A stretch of DNA of 64,000 bases from Lamellibrachia columna (GCA_963662155.1 OY759261.1:70372669-70436668), one strand, 5' to 3'. Counted from the first letter of the stretch, positions 34,274-48,338 are shown. A program made the numbers and translations. The notes: generated by a model not told the origin, from the sequence alone.

Positions 34274-34354
34274 CTGGTGGCCAATATGCCAAGTATACTC
34301 CTTTTACAATACAGCTATTTCTGCCTGTTGCTTATACATGTTTTACATTATACC

Positions 34355-34355
34355 A

Positions 34356-34415
<60 letters not shown>

Positions 34416-34425
34416 CACACACACT
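34355..34425. repeat. (ACGC)n microsatellite
   Basis: About 16 ACGC tetranucleotides followed by ACACAC. Open frames of Ala-Arg-Thr-His are artefacts. Confidence 0.97.
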
Positions 34426-35616
34426 TGTGGACGTAAGCGAATTATGTCATAGGTGTTTGGTGCATCATTGTTGAGCGTGATTAAGGTGGTGTTTTAATTA
34501 AGTTATGTAAGACACATCCCAAGAAACACAGAAACACATCCTCTCGTGACAGAGGCTGCTGACTACATCAGTACACCAGTCATATCGACCAATCGGACGT
34601 GTATTTGTCAGTTGCTCTGTTAACCAATCATATTACCTCGTTTCAGTTTGCAGCATTTGGGAACTTAATTAGCTTTTATTGGCTGTGGAACCGTCGTCTC
34701 TGATCGGACGGGTATTGCATGGTAGGCATTTCCTTGAATTGTTCTTTGAAACTGAGCTTGTGGTTCCTGGTATTACAGCAAGTGGGACGAAGTACAAAGT
34801 AGTTGCATACGTCTGCATTTATTCTGGTCATTTTCAGATCCGCCTGAGCAGCGGCGAAAACGACACCGCCATGAGTCTGGGTGGAGTGGGACTTGCCGTC
34901 GGAGAGAGACGTGGGCACTTTCTGGAATCACACTTTTGTTAGGCATTTGCCTAACAAAATTATGGGGCACCTCCGCACCCCAACAAGGTTGAAGTACGAA
35001 ACTCATCTAATACGAATTCTACTTGCTATGATAACAAGTATGGGATCATGGGTTACGGTGGCATCATCCTCCAGAGCCTACGAGATTAGAGCACCCGACT
35101 TGTGCGGCTGTTTGAAGGAACTCGGAGGTTTCGTGGAGATTAATGTGCGTATGACGCTCCAGTGGGTATCTGCGATTAGCCTAAGGCAGACTACGACGGA
35201 ACCTCACCATTTGTGTGTGTGTGGCTTAGCTAAACATATGTTGAATCTTTTTTGTTGAAAAATACTAGTAACACCAATTCCCGGCTTGATTTATTTTGAC
35301 TGAACGGTCGAGTAGCGTTAATCCCCGTCTGTATTTCGGCACGCATTATGCAAAGAGGTGCACATACCCGTGTCATACAGGAGCAGGCTTGGGGTTATTG
35401 TAACATTTAATAGTAACAATTACAATTGTAATAGTAATAGATGGAACAAAATGCAATGCAATAGTAATTGTAATAGAAAGCAAAGTAATAACAATTGAGC
35501 TATTACTTTGCTATTATAATTAAACATTTCAATCACACCAAAATTCAATTTCATTTAAAATAATCAGACCAAAAAATCTGTATTTTGACATAACATGACT
35601 TGTTAACATTTCTAAT
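34426..35616. other. Non-coding with dispersed repeat and hairpins
   Basis: 34650-34810 is the second copy of the repeat at 29250-29420. A perfect hairpin TTTTGTTAGGC/GCCTAACAAAA lies at 34934-34959 with a 4-base loop. 35480-35515 contains AGCAAAGTAATA inverted as TATTACTTTGCT within an AATAGTAAT-rich repeat. No exon recognised. Confidence 0.5.
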
Positions 35617-36042
35617 TTGGAACCTTTTGCCATTTATTTCCCTCTTAAAGAAATGTTGCTCCGTAAAGGAAGCATTTCTTCAATTGAGTGGGACCAATGT
35701 TCCGATGATACAATTATTTTCGTAAAATGGGTTTACTCCGAATATTTGATGGCGCCGTTGCCGGTACAAAACATCTGCTTTGGCCGATTTACGATGCATG
35801 CAACCAACGGATTCGGACAACACCAGAAAAAACAGTTGGTGAATATCTTCTCTCACTTCGATTTAGATATGACAAGTAATGAGGTAAGTCAGAAAGAATC
35901 GCAGGCCTACACTTCGGAAGACGTCACTGACTCGGAGCAGGAAGCGTGGAGGAATCCATACGGCGATGAATCGACCACGTCCAAAATACTGTCTAAACAC
36001 CACAAGATTCATGTTGAAATGGCATCACCTTATACTGTCTAA
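35617..36042 (+). other. Open frame of 141 codons running into a minisatellite, unrecognised
   Basis: The translation includes ISSIEWDQCSDDTIIFVKWV and, after QKKQLVNIFSHFDLDM, an acidic Ser/Glu-rich tail; the last 20 codons lie in the first unit of the 46-bp array. I recognise no family. Amino-acid composition is protein-like, so it may be an exon or a transposon remnant, but there is no splice or homology support. Confidence 0.25.
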
Positions 36043-38012
36043 CCACCACAAGATTCATGTTGAAATGGCATCACCTTATACTGTCTAACCACCACAACAT
36101 TCATGTTGAAATGGCATCACCTTATACTGTCTAACCACCACAACATTCATGTTGAAATGGCATCACCTATACTGTCTAACCACCACAACATTCATGTTGA
36201 AATGGCATCACCTTATACTGTCTAACCACCACAACATTCATGTTGAAATGGCATCACCTTATACTGTCTAACCACCACAACATTCATGTTGAAATGGCAT
36301 CACCTTATACTGTCTAACCACCACAAGATTCATGTTGAAATGGCATCACCTTATTCTGTCTAACCACCACAACATTCATGTTGAAATGGCATCACCTTAT
36401 TCTGTCTAACCACCACAACATTCATGTTGAAATGGCATCACCTTATTCTGTCTAACCACCACAACATTCATGTTGAAATGGCATCACCTTATACTGTCTA
36501 ACCACCACAACATTCATGTTGAAATGGCATCACTTTATTCTGTCTAACCACCACAACATTCATGTTGAAATGGCATCACCTTATTCTGTCTAACCACCAC
36601 AACATTCATGTTGAAATGGCATCACCTTATACTGTCTAACCACCACAACATTCATGTTGAAATGGCATCACCTTATACTGTCTAACCACCACAAGATTCA
36701 TGTTGAAATGGCATCACCTTATTCTGTCTAACCACCACAACATTCATGTTGAAATGGCATCACCTTATTCTGTCTAACCACCACAACATTCATGTTGAAA
36801 TGGCATCACCTTATTCTGTCTAACTACCACAACATTCATGTTGAAATGGCATCACCTTATACTGTCTAACCACCACAACATTCATGTTGAAATGGCATCA
36901 CCTTATTCTGTCTAACCACCACAACATTCATGTTGAAATGGCATCACCTTATTCTGTCTAACCACCACAACATTCATGCTGAAATGGCATCACCTTATTC
37001 TGTCTAACCACCACAAGATTCATGTTGAAATGGCATCACCTTATACTGTCTAACCACCACAAGATTCATGTTGAAAGGGCATCACCTTATTCTGTCTAAC
37101 CACCACAACATTCATGTTGAAATGGCATCACCTTATTCTGTCTAACCACCACAAGATTCATGTTGAAATGGCATCACCTTATTCTGTCTAACCACCACAA
37201 CATTCATGTTGAAATGGCATCACCTTATTCTGTCTAACCACCACAACATTCATGTTGAAATGGCATCACCTTATTCTGTCTAACCACCACAACATTCATG
37301 TTGAAATGGCATCACCTTATTCTGTCTATCCACCACAAGATTCATGTTGAAATGGCATCACCTTATTCTGTCTAACCACCACAAGATTCATGTTGAAATG
37401 GCATCACCTTATTCTGTCTAACCACCACAACATTCATGTTGAAATGGCATCACCTTATTCTGTCTAACCACCACAACATTCATGTTGAAATGGCATCACC
37501 TTATTCTGTCTAACCACCACAACATTCATGTTGAAATGGCATCACCTTATTCTGTCTAACCACCACAACATTCATGTTGAAATGGCATCACCTTATTCTG
37601 TCTAACCACCACAACATTCATGTTGAAATGGCATCACCTTATACTGTCTAACCACCACAATATTCATGTTGAAATGGCATCACCTTATACTGTCTAACCA
37701 CCACAACATTCATGTTGAAATGGCATCACCTTATTCTGTCTAACCACCACAACATTCATGTTGAAATGGCATCACCTTATTCTGTCTAACCACCACAACA
37801 TTCATGTTGAAATGGCATCACCTTATTCTGTCTAACCACCACAAGATTCATGTTGAAATGGCATCACCTTATACTGTCTAACCACCACAAGATTCATGTT
37901 GAAATGGCATCACCTTATTCTGTCTAACCACCACAACATTCATGTTGAAATGGCATCACCTTATTCTGTCTAACCACCACAACATTCATGTTGAAATGGC
38001 ATCACCTTATTC
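35986..38012. repeat. 46-bp minisatellite, about 44 copies
   Basis: Units start CTGTCTAACCACCACAACAT and end GGCATCACCTTATT, with recurrent two-state variants (ACAACAT/ACAAGAT; TTATT/TTATA) distributed in blocks. One unit is 45 bp. Stops occur in all frames, so there is no long open frame. Confidence 0.97.
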
Positions 38013-38291
38013 GGGAAGCAACTGTTTTGCTTTACACACGAAAATAATTACTTTACTCGTTATCTTTTTGAAATTGAGCTACAGAAAAGTACTTTATGGA
38101 GGTGACTAACTTGGCCTACAAGGTTGGATTTACAACTATCTGGTTATTTTAGTAGGTATACCTTTACAGCTTCACTTGTGCTATCGCAACTGTCGTGAAA
38201 CTAACGTAATGATATATACATTATTGTAATCGTAATCGCTAACAACGTTTGCACGATGTCGCATATTCTCTCATAAGCAGAAACACAGGGA

Positions 38292-38294
38292 ATG

Positions 38295-38346
<52 letters not shown>

Positions 38347-38347
38347 T
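38292..38347. repeat. (GTGC)n microsatellite
   Basis: About 14 GTGC tetranucleotides ending CGTATACGTATA. It is the reverse complement of the ACGC type at 34355. Confidence 0.95.
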
Positions 38348-38416
38348 ATACGTATAGTCGGTTCTTAACTATGTACTGCACACAACCCACCATAGTGCAG
38401 TTTGTGCACCAGTAAC

Positions 38417-41400
38417 GCTTGCCTACACATGTGGACACTACTGTCTCTCCAGCACTGTGACTACACTTGCCTACACACGTGGACACTACTGTCTCTTCAG
38501 CACTGTGACTATATTTGCCTACACACGTGGACACTACAGTCTCTTCAGCACTGTGGCTATACTTGCCTACACATGTGGACACTACTGTCTCTCCAGCACT
38601 GTGACTACACTTGCCTACACATGTGGACACTACTGTCTCTTCAGCACTGTGACTACACTTGCCTACACACGTGGACACTACTGTCTCTTCAGCACTGTGA
38701 CTATACTTGCCTACACACGTGGACACTACTGTCTCTTCAGCACTGTGACTATACTTGCCTACACATGTGGACACTACTGTCTCTTCAGCATTGTGACTAC
38801 ACTTGCCTACACATGTGGACACTACTGTCTCTCCAGCACTGTGACTACACTTGCCTACACATGTGGACACTACTGTCTCTTCAGCACTGTGACTATACTT
38901 GCCTACACATGTGGACACTACTGTCTCTTCAGCACTGTGACTATACTTGCCTACACATGTGGACACTAGTGTCTCTTCAGCACTGTGACTACACTTGGCT
39001 ACACACGTGGACACTACTGTCTCTTCAGCACTGTGACTACACTTGCCTACACATGTGGACACTACTGTCTCTTCAGCACTGTGACTACACTTGCCTACAC
39101 ACGTGGACACTACTGTCTCTTCAGCACTGTGACTACACTTGCCTACACATGTGGACACTACTGTCTCTTCAGCACTGTGACTATACTTGCCTACACATGT
39201 GGACACTACTGTCTCTTCAGCACTGTGACTACACTTGCCTACACACGTGGACACTACTGTCTCTTCAGCACTGTGACTACATTTGCCTACACATGTGGAC
39301 ACTACTTTCTCTCCAGCACTGTGACTACACTTGCCTACACATGTGGACACTACTGTCTCTTCAGCACTGTGACTATACTTGCCTACACCTGTGGACACTA
39401 CTGTCTCTTCAGCACTGTGACTATACTTGCCTACACATGTGGACACTAGTGTCTCTTCAGCACTGTGACTATACTTGCCTACACATGTCGACACTACTGT
39501 CTCTTCAGCACTGTGACTACACTTGCCTACACACGTGGACACTACTGTCTCTTCAGCACTGTGACTACACTTGCCTACACATGTGGACACTACTGTCTCT
39601 TCAGCACTGTGACTATACTTGCCTACACATGTGGACACTACTGTCTCTTCAGCACTGTGACTACACTTGCCTACACACGTGGACACTACTGTCTCTCCAG
39701 CACTGTGACTACACTTGCCTACACGTGGACACTACTGTCTCTTCAGCACTGTGACTACACTTGCCTACACATGTGGACACTACTGTCTCTTCAGCACTGT
39801 GACTATACTTGCCTACACATGTGGACACTACTGTCTCTTCAGCACTGTGACTACACTTGCCTACACACGTGGACACTACTGTCTCTCCAGCACTGTGACT
39901 ACACTTGCCTACACACGTGGACACTACTGTCTCTTCAGCACTGTGACTACACTTGCCTACACACGTGGACACTACTGTCTCTTCAGCACTGTGACTACAC
40001 TTGCCTACACATGTGGGACACTACTGTCTCTTCAGCACTGTGACTATACTTGCCTACACATGTGGACACTACTGTCTCTTCAGCACTGTGACTACACTTG
40101 CCTACACACGTGGACACTACTGTCTCTCCAGCACTGTGACTACACTTGCCTACACACGTGGACACTACTGTCTCTTCAGCACTGTGACTACACTTGCCTA
40201 CACACGTGGACACTGCTGTCTCTTCAGCACTGTGACTACACTTGCCTACACATGTGGGACACTACTGTCTCTTCAGCACTGTGACTACACTTGCCTACAC
40301 ACGTGGACACTACTGTCTCTTCAGCACTGTAACTATACTTGCCTACACATGTGGACACTACTGTCTCTTCAGCACTGTGACTATACTTGCCTACACATGT
40401 GGACACTACTGTCTCTTCAGCACTGTGACTACACTTGCCTACACACGTGGACACTACTGTCTCTTCAGCACTGTGACTACACTTGCCTACACATGTGGAC
40501 ACTACTGTCTCTTCAGCACTGTGACTATACTTGCCTACACATGTGGACACTACTGTCTCTTCAGCACTGTGACTATACTTGCCTACACATGTGGACACTA
40601 CTGTCTCTTCAGCACTGTGACTATACTTGCCTACACATGTGGACACTACTGTCTCTCCAGCACTGTGACTACACTTGCCTACACATGTGGACACTACTGT
40701 CTCTTCAGCACTGTGACTATACTTGCCTACACATGTGGACACTACTGTCTCTTCAGCACTGTGACTACACTTGCCTACACATGTGGACACTACTGTCTCT
40801 TCAGCACTGTGACTACACTTGCCTACACACGTGGACACTATTGTCTCTTCAGCACTGTGACTACACTTGCCTACACACGTGGACACTACTGTCTCTTCAG
40901 CACTGTGACTACACTTGCCTACACATGTGGACACTACTGTCTCTTCAGCACTGTGACTATACTTGCCTACACATGTGGACACTACTGTCTCTTCAGCACT
41001 GTGACTACACTTGCCTACACATGTGGACACTACTGTCTCTTCAGCACTGTGACTATACTTGCCTACACATGTGGACACTACTGTCTCTTCAGCACTGTGA
41101 CTACACTTGCCTACACACGTGGACACTACTGTCTCTTCAGCACTGTGACTACATTTGCCTACACATGTGGACACTACTTTCTCTTCAGCACTGTGACTAC
41201 ACTTGCCTACACACGTGGACACTACTGCCTCCCCAGCACTGTGACTACACTTGCCTACACACGTGGACACTACTGTCTCTTCAGCACTGTGACTAAACTT
41301 GCCTACACACGTGGACACTACTGTCTCTTCAGCACTGTGACTACACACGTGGACACTACTGTCTCTTCAGCACTGTGACTATACTTGCCTACACACGTGG

Positions 41401-41905
41401 ACACTACCGTCTCTTCAGCACTGTGACTACACTTGCCTACACATGTGGACACTACTGTCTCTCCAGCACTGTGACTACACTTGCCTACACACGTGGACAC
41501 TACTGTCTCTCCAGCACTGTGACTACACTTGCCTACACACGTGGACACTACTGTCTCTTCAGCACTGTGACTACACTTGCCTACACACGTGGACACTACT
41601 GTCTCTTCAGCACTGTGACTACACTTGCCTACACACGTGGACACTACTGTCTCTCCAGCACTGTGAATATACTTGCCTACACACGTGGACACTACTGTCT
41701 CTTCAGCACTATGACTATACTTGCCTACACATGTGGACACTACTGTTTCTTCAGCACTGTGACTATACTTGCCTACACATGTGGACACTACTGTCTCTTC
41801 AGCACTGTGACTATACTTGCCTACACAATGGACACTACTGTCTCTTCAGCACTGTGACTATACTTGCCTACACATGTGGACACTACAGTCTCTTTAGCAC
41901 TGTGT
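38417..41905. repeat. 48-bp minisatellite, about 73 copies, open on both strands
   Basis: Units start CTTGCCTACACATGTGGACA and contain CTGTCTCTTCAGCACTGTGA. Since 48 is 16 codons, several frames stay open for hundreds of codons (plus CLHMWTLLSLQHCDYT; minus STCVGKCSHSAEETVV). Indel units (extra G at about 40013 and 40254, shortened units near 39720 and 41340) shift every frame, which argues against coding. The 241-bp spacing of the extra-G units reveals a higher-order duplication of five units. Confidence 0.97.
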
Positions 41906-43671
41906 AATGTTTGAATCCCGGAATTGTAAACGCGAAAGCATATTTAAAAAAACTACGTATTTTATTATCTCCAACACTGCAGCTGACGTTACACATCATC
42001 TGTAGGTGACACACAAACTTGTCTCGTGTCACAAACAGCGGCTGTACTAGCGGTCAGAGCAGATGATCGCGGGTCCACTCCGACGTGCGTGCTTAGCTGA
42101 TATCTGGCTGATGGCGCTGACCAGACAGACTTAGCTGATATCTGGCTGATGGCGCTGACCAGACAGACTCTGGATTAGCTTCTGTTCCAGCAGAATATGC
42201 CACACAGTCCTGAACCAGGATTCATACTGGACAGCTGACCATATAGTGACCACAATTGGCTACAACAATAAGACGTATGCAGAACTGCCGGTATCAGTGC
42301 TGTCGTCTAGAAGGGTCACGTGTTTGTACATTATAGTACACAGTGTACATTAACCGCACAATAACTACAGCTGCTGTGCTGTACACAGATTCACTGTGAC
42401 GAGACAACTCAGGATTTCAACGATATCTTCGTAAACCGATTCACTCACCAACAACATGCTAGCCATCCTGAAGTGATAACTTCATCCAACAACTGGAAAC
42501 CGATTTTATTCGGCTACCGTGGACTGCCAGAACAGTTCACTACAGGATGGTGGACTGTCTCAGAACTGACACAGTTCTCATTGGATAAAATAAAATAAAC
42601 CAAAAAATGTAGCTATACAGAATGCCAATGATAGCAATGGTGGTTCTTTCGAAGAATGAGTTCCCGTCAATGGAGAGGTTTCTGTTTATGCAAAACTGTT
42701 CCGGAGTTATTGCCAATGCTCACTGACTCTTGTGGATGGTTGTTTTAAAGGATTTCACAAAGTTTTACTGTTTATACATCTGTCTTTGAGACAAAAACGG
42801 TTTTAACATATGATTAATATGATTTTTTTTAAGTTTGGCGGAGGACAAATAAGTATGTTAAGGCGGGAGAGAAGAATATACTTGTGAAATGGCTGACTGT
42901 TCTGTCAACTGGTCACGTGAAACAAACCCATTTTATAATCATCATCGATGACAATATGCACATAAATATATACGTTGGCACTTCGAAGCCAACGTAACAT
43001 CTTCAGAACTGTTCATCACTTCGCGTGTTCTTTACTGCGATGCAATAAACAGTACAAACAGAACAGAACAGACCCGTATATTACTTCGGGTGTTCTTGGT
43101 GGAAATAAATTTACACTCGCGCGTTCATAAATAGAAAGTATAATATTTACATTATTACTATCATTTACAGTCGACACTTCCGACTGGTTGTCGACGTAAG
43201 CTACTCCTGCTAGAATTGCGAAAGTTGTTTCGAAGGTTGTTTACGTATCTCTCTCTTTCGCTCCCTCCAGTCCCCGTAATAACTGTCTACGAAATAAACA
43301 AGTTTCTAGCGACAACAACAACGGTGAGACTACAACGAAAAGCAACAGCCGTCTCGCACTGCTGCTGTCACGGCAACGGTTCTCAGTTCGCATAAACTGT
43401 TTCATGGCGAAAACAACCGGATGCCATTCCACTCTGACCGGCGATTTGTGAAGATTACGTCACCGGCCGAGCTCACGCGGTGACACCTGGCGGATGGTGC
43501 GGTCACCAGCATTTGGTGGTCGACAGGTAGCGCGATCGGCAGGGGCGACACTTGCGGTCTGCCTTTGGCGACGGGATCACCGTTGGCTGCCAAGGGATCG
43601 GGTTGTAAAAACTCGGCTCGGGCTCAGTGAATGGTGCACCTAAAACACGTAGCAATTAATAACATTAATCT
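41906..43671. other. No gene recognised; one 43-bp direct duplication
   Basis: CTTAGCTGATATCTGGCTGA followed by TGGCGCTGACCAGACAGA occurs at about 42091 and again at about 42130. The remaining sequence shows no domain, array or splice pattern I can support. Confidence 0.45.
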
Positions 43672-44520
43672 CTACGATCTAGACAGATTAGTGAAATGGT
43701 CTGAGAAATGGCAGATGTTGTTCAATTTTGGGAAATGTAAATGCCTACATACAGGACATGGGAACTTGAATGTAAACTACAAAATGGGAGATACTGTTCT
43801 GGGTACTACTGTAAAAGAAAAGGACTTAGGAGTTACAATAAGCGCTGATATGAAAGTTTCAGAGCAGTGTGGTATTGCAGCTTCAAAGGGTAATCAAATT
43901 CTTGGATTGATTAGAAGAAACATAACATACAAGGGAAAAAAGTTAATTACACCTCTTTATAAAGCAATAGTTAGACCTCATTTAGAATACTGTATACAAG
44001 CATGGAGACCATATCGTAAGAAGGATATAGATACGCTTGAACGCATACAAAGGAGAGCAACTAAAATGATTCCAGAACTGAGAGACCTTAGTTATGAAGA
44101 ACGCCTGAAAGAATGTGGTTAACAACTCTAGAGACAAGGAGGTTAAGAGGAGATCAGATTGAAGTTTTAAAGATATTGAATGGGTATGAAAATATTGATA
44201 GAAATATGTTTTTCTCACTCAAGAAGGATAGCAGAACTAGAGGACATGAGGTAAAATTAGTAAAGGATCAATGTAGATTGGACATCAGGAAGCACTCGTT
44301 CTCACAGAGGACAATAAATGAATGGAACAAATTGTCTACAAATTGTGTAACTGCTAGCAGCGTGAATATGTTTAAAAACAAGGTTGACACATATCTCAGG
44401 AGGGCGGGTTATAAGTAGATGAACATTGTTGGACTCTCGATAAGCCAATGGCTTCCTTGTCCACTTGCCATCTGGGCCTTTGGCTTGGATGGCAAATCTT
44501 GTTAAATTTTGTTAAATCTC
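43672..44520 (+). mobile_element. 5'-truncated CR1 LINE copy
   Basis: Begins inside ORF2 at GATCTAGACAGATTAGTGAA and continues to the shared 3' tail (GGATGGCAAATCTTGTTAAA). The encoded SEKWQMLFNFGKCKCLHTGH has Gln where the copy at 15.5 kb has a stop. A one-base deletion near 44119 (TGTGGTTAAC versus TGTGGTTTAAC) shifts the frame, after which RRLRGDQIEVLKILNGYENI continues in another frame. Few other differences are visible, so both copies are recent. Confidence 0.92.
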
Positions 44521-44807
44521 TATAATCATATATTTATGTATTCGTACTACATGGCGTACAGTTAAAAAATAAAAAAGGCACTTTTGTAGAATCCAGGGCC
44601 GGCCCCAGGCCAGGGCCCACCTAAATTTCGATTTTCGGCATTATTAGCATGCAACAAGCTAACATATTGACCACGCACAATGCATGCACACTGCATATTT
44701 ATCTATGGAACATGTAAATTATTAAACATGTGCGAAAAAATTTTTTTTATTGCTTTTGCCGACGCTCGAATTTGAATGTTTATCTACCTTTGAACTAGAA
44801 GGATTTG
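44521..44807. other. Non-coding; possible hAT-like terminus
   Basis: CAGGGCCGGCCCCAGGCC near 44592 resembles the CAGGG-type ends of hAT elements, but I find no matching inverted end. Confidence 0.25.
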
Positions 44808-45095
44808 GCTAATTCATAAAATAAGACCTTTTATCAGTTTATACAATGCAATTTGAATTAACTTTATACTTTGATTATATTGACACAACTGTCAGATTTA
44901 AAAGTTAAATCAGGCAAAATATTTTTAGTGTGGCTTCTCGATAATGATGCTGATTGGCTGCTGGCGTTTCAAGGAAATGCCTACACAAAATGGACTGGTG
45001 ACAGTGGGTATCAATGAGGCCATGCCTCTGTGGTCAGACTCTCTTCTTGGTGAATTCACGAAGGCGAACGAGAGTTGGATAAGCGAGACTAGTTA
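44808..45095. repeat. Dispersed repeat, copy 2 (relative at 26583-26875)
   Basis: Same order of conserved blocks as the copy at 26.6 kb, including CACAACTGTCAGA, CTACACAAAATGGACTGGTG and the GTGAATTCACGAAGGCGAAC end. About 75-80 percent similar by eye. Confidence 0.75.
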
Positions 45096-48000
45096 AATAT
45101 GTGAATTATATTCAAGCATTGTGCGTGGTTAATATACGTATTACATGTTAACAGCAGTGAAATTGAGGTAGATAAAACAGAGACCAATAACATCAGCTTG
45201 TCACTGGCTAAACAAGTGTTACAGTTTCTGCATCGTACAATACATCAGTTATCAATGAAATTTTATTTAAAAGTTTCTCATTCACTCGGTAGTGGTTTTG
45301 AAGGAGAAAGGTGAAACTAACTGCTTCATAGTACAGAAGGTCATGACATCAAGTTTGAATTTTGTCAATACGTAATTGAAACTTTTGGACATATGATTAC
45401 GAAGCAGTACCGTGAGGAGCTGGATGAGAGGGCATTTTCAAACTGGTATTATTGCATGTTATGCCACTCTGCATAAAATGCACAATTCATATAAAAATCT
45501 GAATTTGAATTGGTAAACATGACGTCGATCTTGTAGGAAAAGAAACCTAAATGATTGTGTTTAGTATCTTTCACGATCAGAAATTGTAGTTTATGTAATT
45601 ATTTTTTTTAATTAACCAAAATGCACCTGAGTTTGTTGGTATCGTTCACAACTCTTTACGATTTTCAAAAATATACATTTCTAAATCCTAAATAAATTAG
45701 GCATTTGTAACGCGCTGTATATCCAGGTAAAAACCTGCTCAAAGGCGCTAACAAGGTAAAATGTGTAAGATGAGTCAAGATAAATTGAGAAAAATTAACA
45801 TATAATAAATTACATGAGAAAACCTAGCTTAAGTAGGATAAATCACAAATTGAGGTTTCATAATTTTCTATATGTGTATCACTATTAACTTCATTTTCCT
45901 ACTTAATCCGGGTTATCTCATGCAGTGTCACATGTATCTGCACGCACGCATGCACCCACGCATGCACCCCCGCATGCACCCACGCATGCACCCCCGCACA
46001 CATATATTTTGTACTAAGTACAATGTGTTTGCAACAGACACTTTTAATACAAATACATGAGAATCATGTGGCGAAAATCACCGTAGAAAATGATAACAAC
46101 AAACTAACACATCTATTGGTTGTGTGTTTCCTGCATGGGTGCTTCCTGTAAATGCATGTGGGCATATAGCTATAGAGAGGATGTGCCCAGCAAAACAAGG
46201 GTTGTGGCCTAACACAAGAAATAAATACATGGAGGTAGTTGTTATTTCTTTAGTAACGCTGCACATGATTACCACAGAGGAATAAAAACTACAGATTTAT
46301 TCTAGCAATATTTTACTGCAGAATCATTAACACGGACAATCGCATTACAATAGAATCCCTCCAATCAGCCATACATTGAAAACGTCCACTCGATCAGTCT
46401 GTTTTATGTTCCATTGAAACCCATGCTACATTAATTTTCTAAAGCAGCTCTACTCTGTAATGTGGCCAGTCATATATCTAAAACGGCCAACAGACTCTCT
46501 CAGCAGAGGCCACAAAAGAAATATAATTATTTATAACAGTCTCAGCCACATATCATTCCATTTTGCATTGCCAAACAATGTCATATGCCAAAACATGAGC
46601 TGCTTCTTGCTAAAAAAGTGGTAGATTTGTTTTCTACTATTCTAGCAATATTTTCTACTATTCTAGCAATATTTTAAATATATATATACAAACTAATAAA
46701 GCCAATTTTTAATAATAACAATGAACACCTTTAAAAATTATATGCATATGTACAGAAGCGAGATGTGCACATCTGTATATCTGACCAAAGTATAAGTTAA
46801 AAAATCTATTCCTTGATAAAATTTCTCCTGCATTCTCAATTGTCAGTGTCATGACAAGTAATTACAACCAGACACATGTAATTTGCATACGCATTATCCA
46901 AACTGTTTCCCTAATTTGATCACGCCGCACATTTAATTTTAAATAGCTAACAATTGTTCACAAACCACTCGGTGGCACTTTCTTATGGGCGGTCGTCAGG
47001 TGATGTAACATTAATTACAAATTAGTGCAGCATTCAATTAACTGAACAAGACAGACCGCGGGACAAGAAGATTAAATGGCACGCGACAAGCCTTTCACCG
47101 ACAACAAGTTCCAATACAGTGTACTTGACACAGCCGCAGACACGCATGGACGAACATATTGATCTGAAAGCCAGCTAAGTGATGCTCATCACATCCCCAG
47201 AGTTGGAATGCCCATGGCAACAATCAACATAGCAACCTAGCCTGGTACGGCAGCTGGCAGCATGATCATTATTTATGTCGTATCCAAGCATTCGGTAGTA
47301 ACTCAAGATGAAAACATTTCCAGTCGGGAATGTGCCGATGTCGGAGCTGGCTTCAAATATACACCTGGAATTGTGCTCCAAGTAGCAACATGAATTGTGT
47401 GTTGTGGAACATCTAAAGAACAACATTGGAGGAAGATCATGAAATGACTTGTGAAGTGATTCTACTTCAAATCAGGAATTTGACCATCTGACGAGTTGTA
47501 CGGAACCCAGTGAGCATTCGTGCTTCAAATATTCACCCAGTTATCAAACAGTAAGTAGATCACCTCATGGGTGAAACAAATGTTTGGACATTACTTTAAA
47601 AAAATTTGCCGTGTACCAGAAATGAGTGGATCATTTAAAGTGTAAAAGATTCAGCCCGCTATCTGAGAAGTGGTGTATGGAATGAATTATTTTGCGAGTC
47701 GAAAATCGTTGACAAATAACCTGTTCGAATGTCGCAAAAATCACGTACTGCATGGTTGGAAGTTACTGAGAAGATTAAATCAGTTTACAAAACCTGATTG
47801 TACAAATGGTGGGAGCAGCTTTGGGCTGAATAAATTTAAGACTTTTAAAGACTAATACTTTGAAAACCTAAGACCCTTTTCCGTGACAAATTCAATATAA
47901 AATAATAACAATATATTTATGTGGTAATCAACTGTATTATTTGATTAAAGAAGCATATTGCTCAGCCACACACAGTCCATTCCATCTTTGTCTAATAATA

Positions 48001-48338
48001 GCCTCGGCTAAGTTTGGTGAAATCAAAACCTTTTTAACAGCTTTCTTTCAAAATTCCATTATAATACCTTCTCAAGGCTTCACAAATGCAAGATGCAATT
48101 TACGACTTGTTCAAAACTTCGCACACCCCGTCATAGATCTGAAGCTATTTTGACTAAATCATTGGGTCAAAACTAGTTTTGTATTGGAACATTACTAAAA
48201 ATTATTAACTTAATTAAGTATAGCACCTATATCCTCAGAAACCTAAGCTGAGAGGTGCAACAAAACAGAATCATTAAGCATAATCGTGAACAGGGATATG
48301 CAAAAGTCATTATCAGAACAAGGGACCACCAAACTAAT
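45096..48338. other. Long non-coding stretch upstream of gene B
   Basis: No gene recognised. A CATGCACCCACG microsatellite lies at 45941-45997. GAATCCCTCCAATCAGCC at about 46352 resembles GAATCCCTCTAAAGAG at about 53373, as in the ends of pogo/Tigger-type elements. TGCCCATGGCAAC at 47209-47221 resembles an RFX X-box. Open frames at 47670-47855 and 47941-48153 lack domains. Confidence 0.4.

Noticed and set aside
35986..38012. CRISPR-like array
   Set aside because: 46-bp units are contiguous without unique spacers, and the genome is eukaryotic. It is a minisatellite.
38271..41907. Open frames of 150-471 codons on both strands
   Set aside because: They follow the 48-bp tandem unit (16 codons) on every frame and are shifted at indel units. 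No domain is recognised, so no gene is called.
44592..44612. hAT terminus CAGGGCCGGCCCC
   Set aside because: No matching inverted end or 8-bp target duplication was found nearby.
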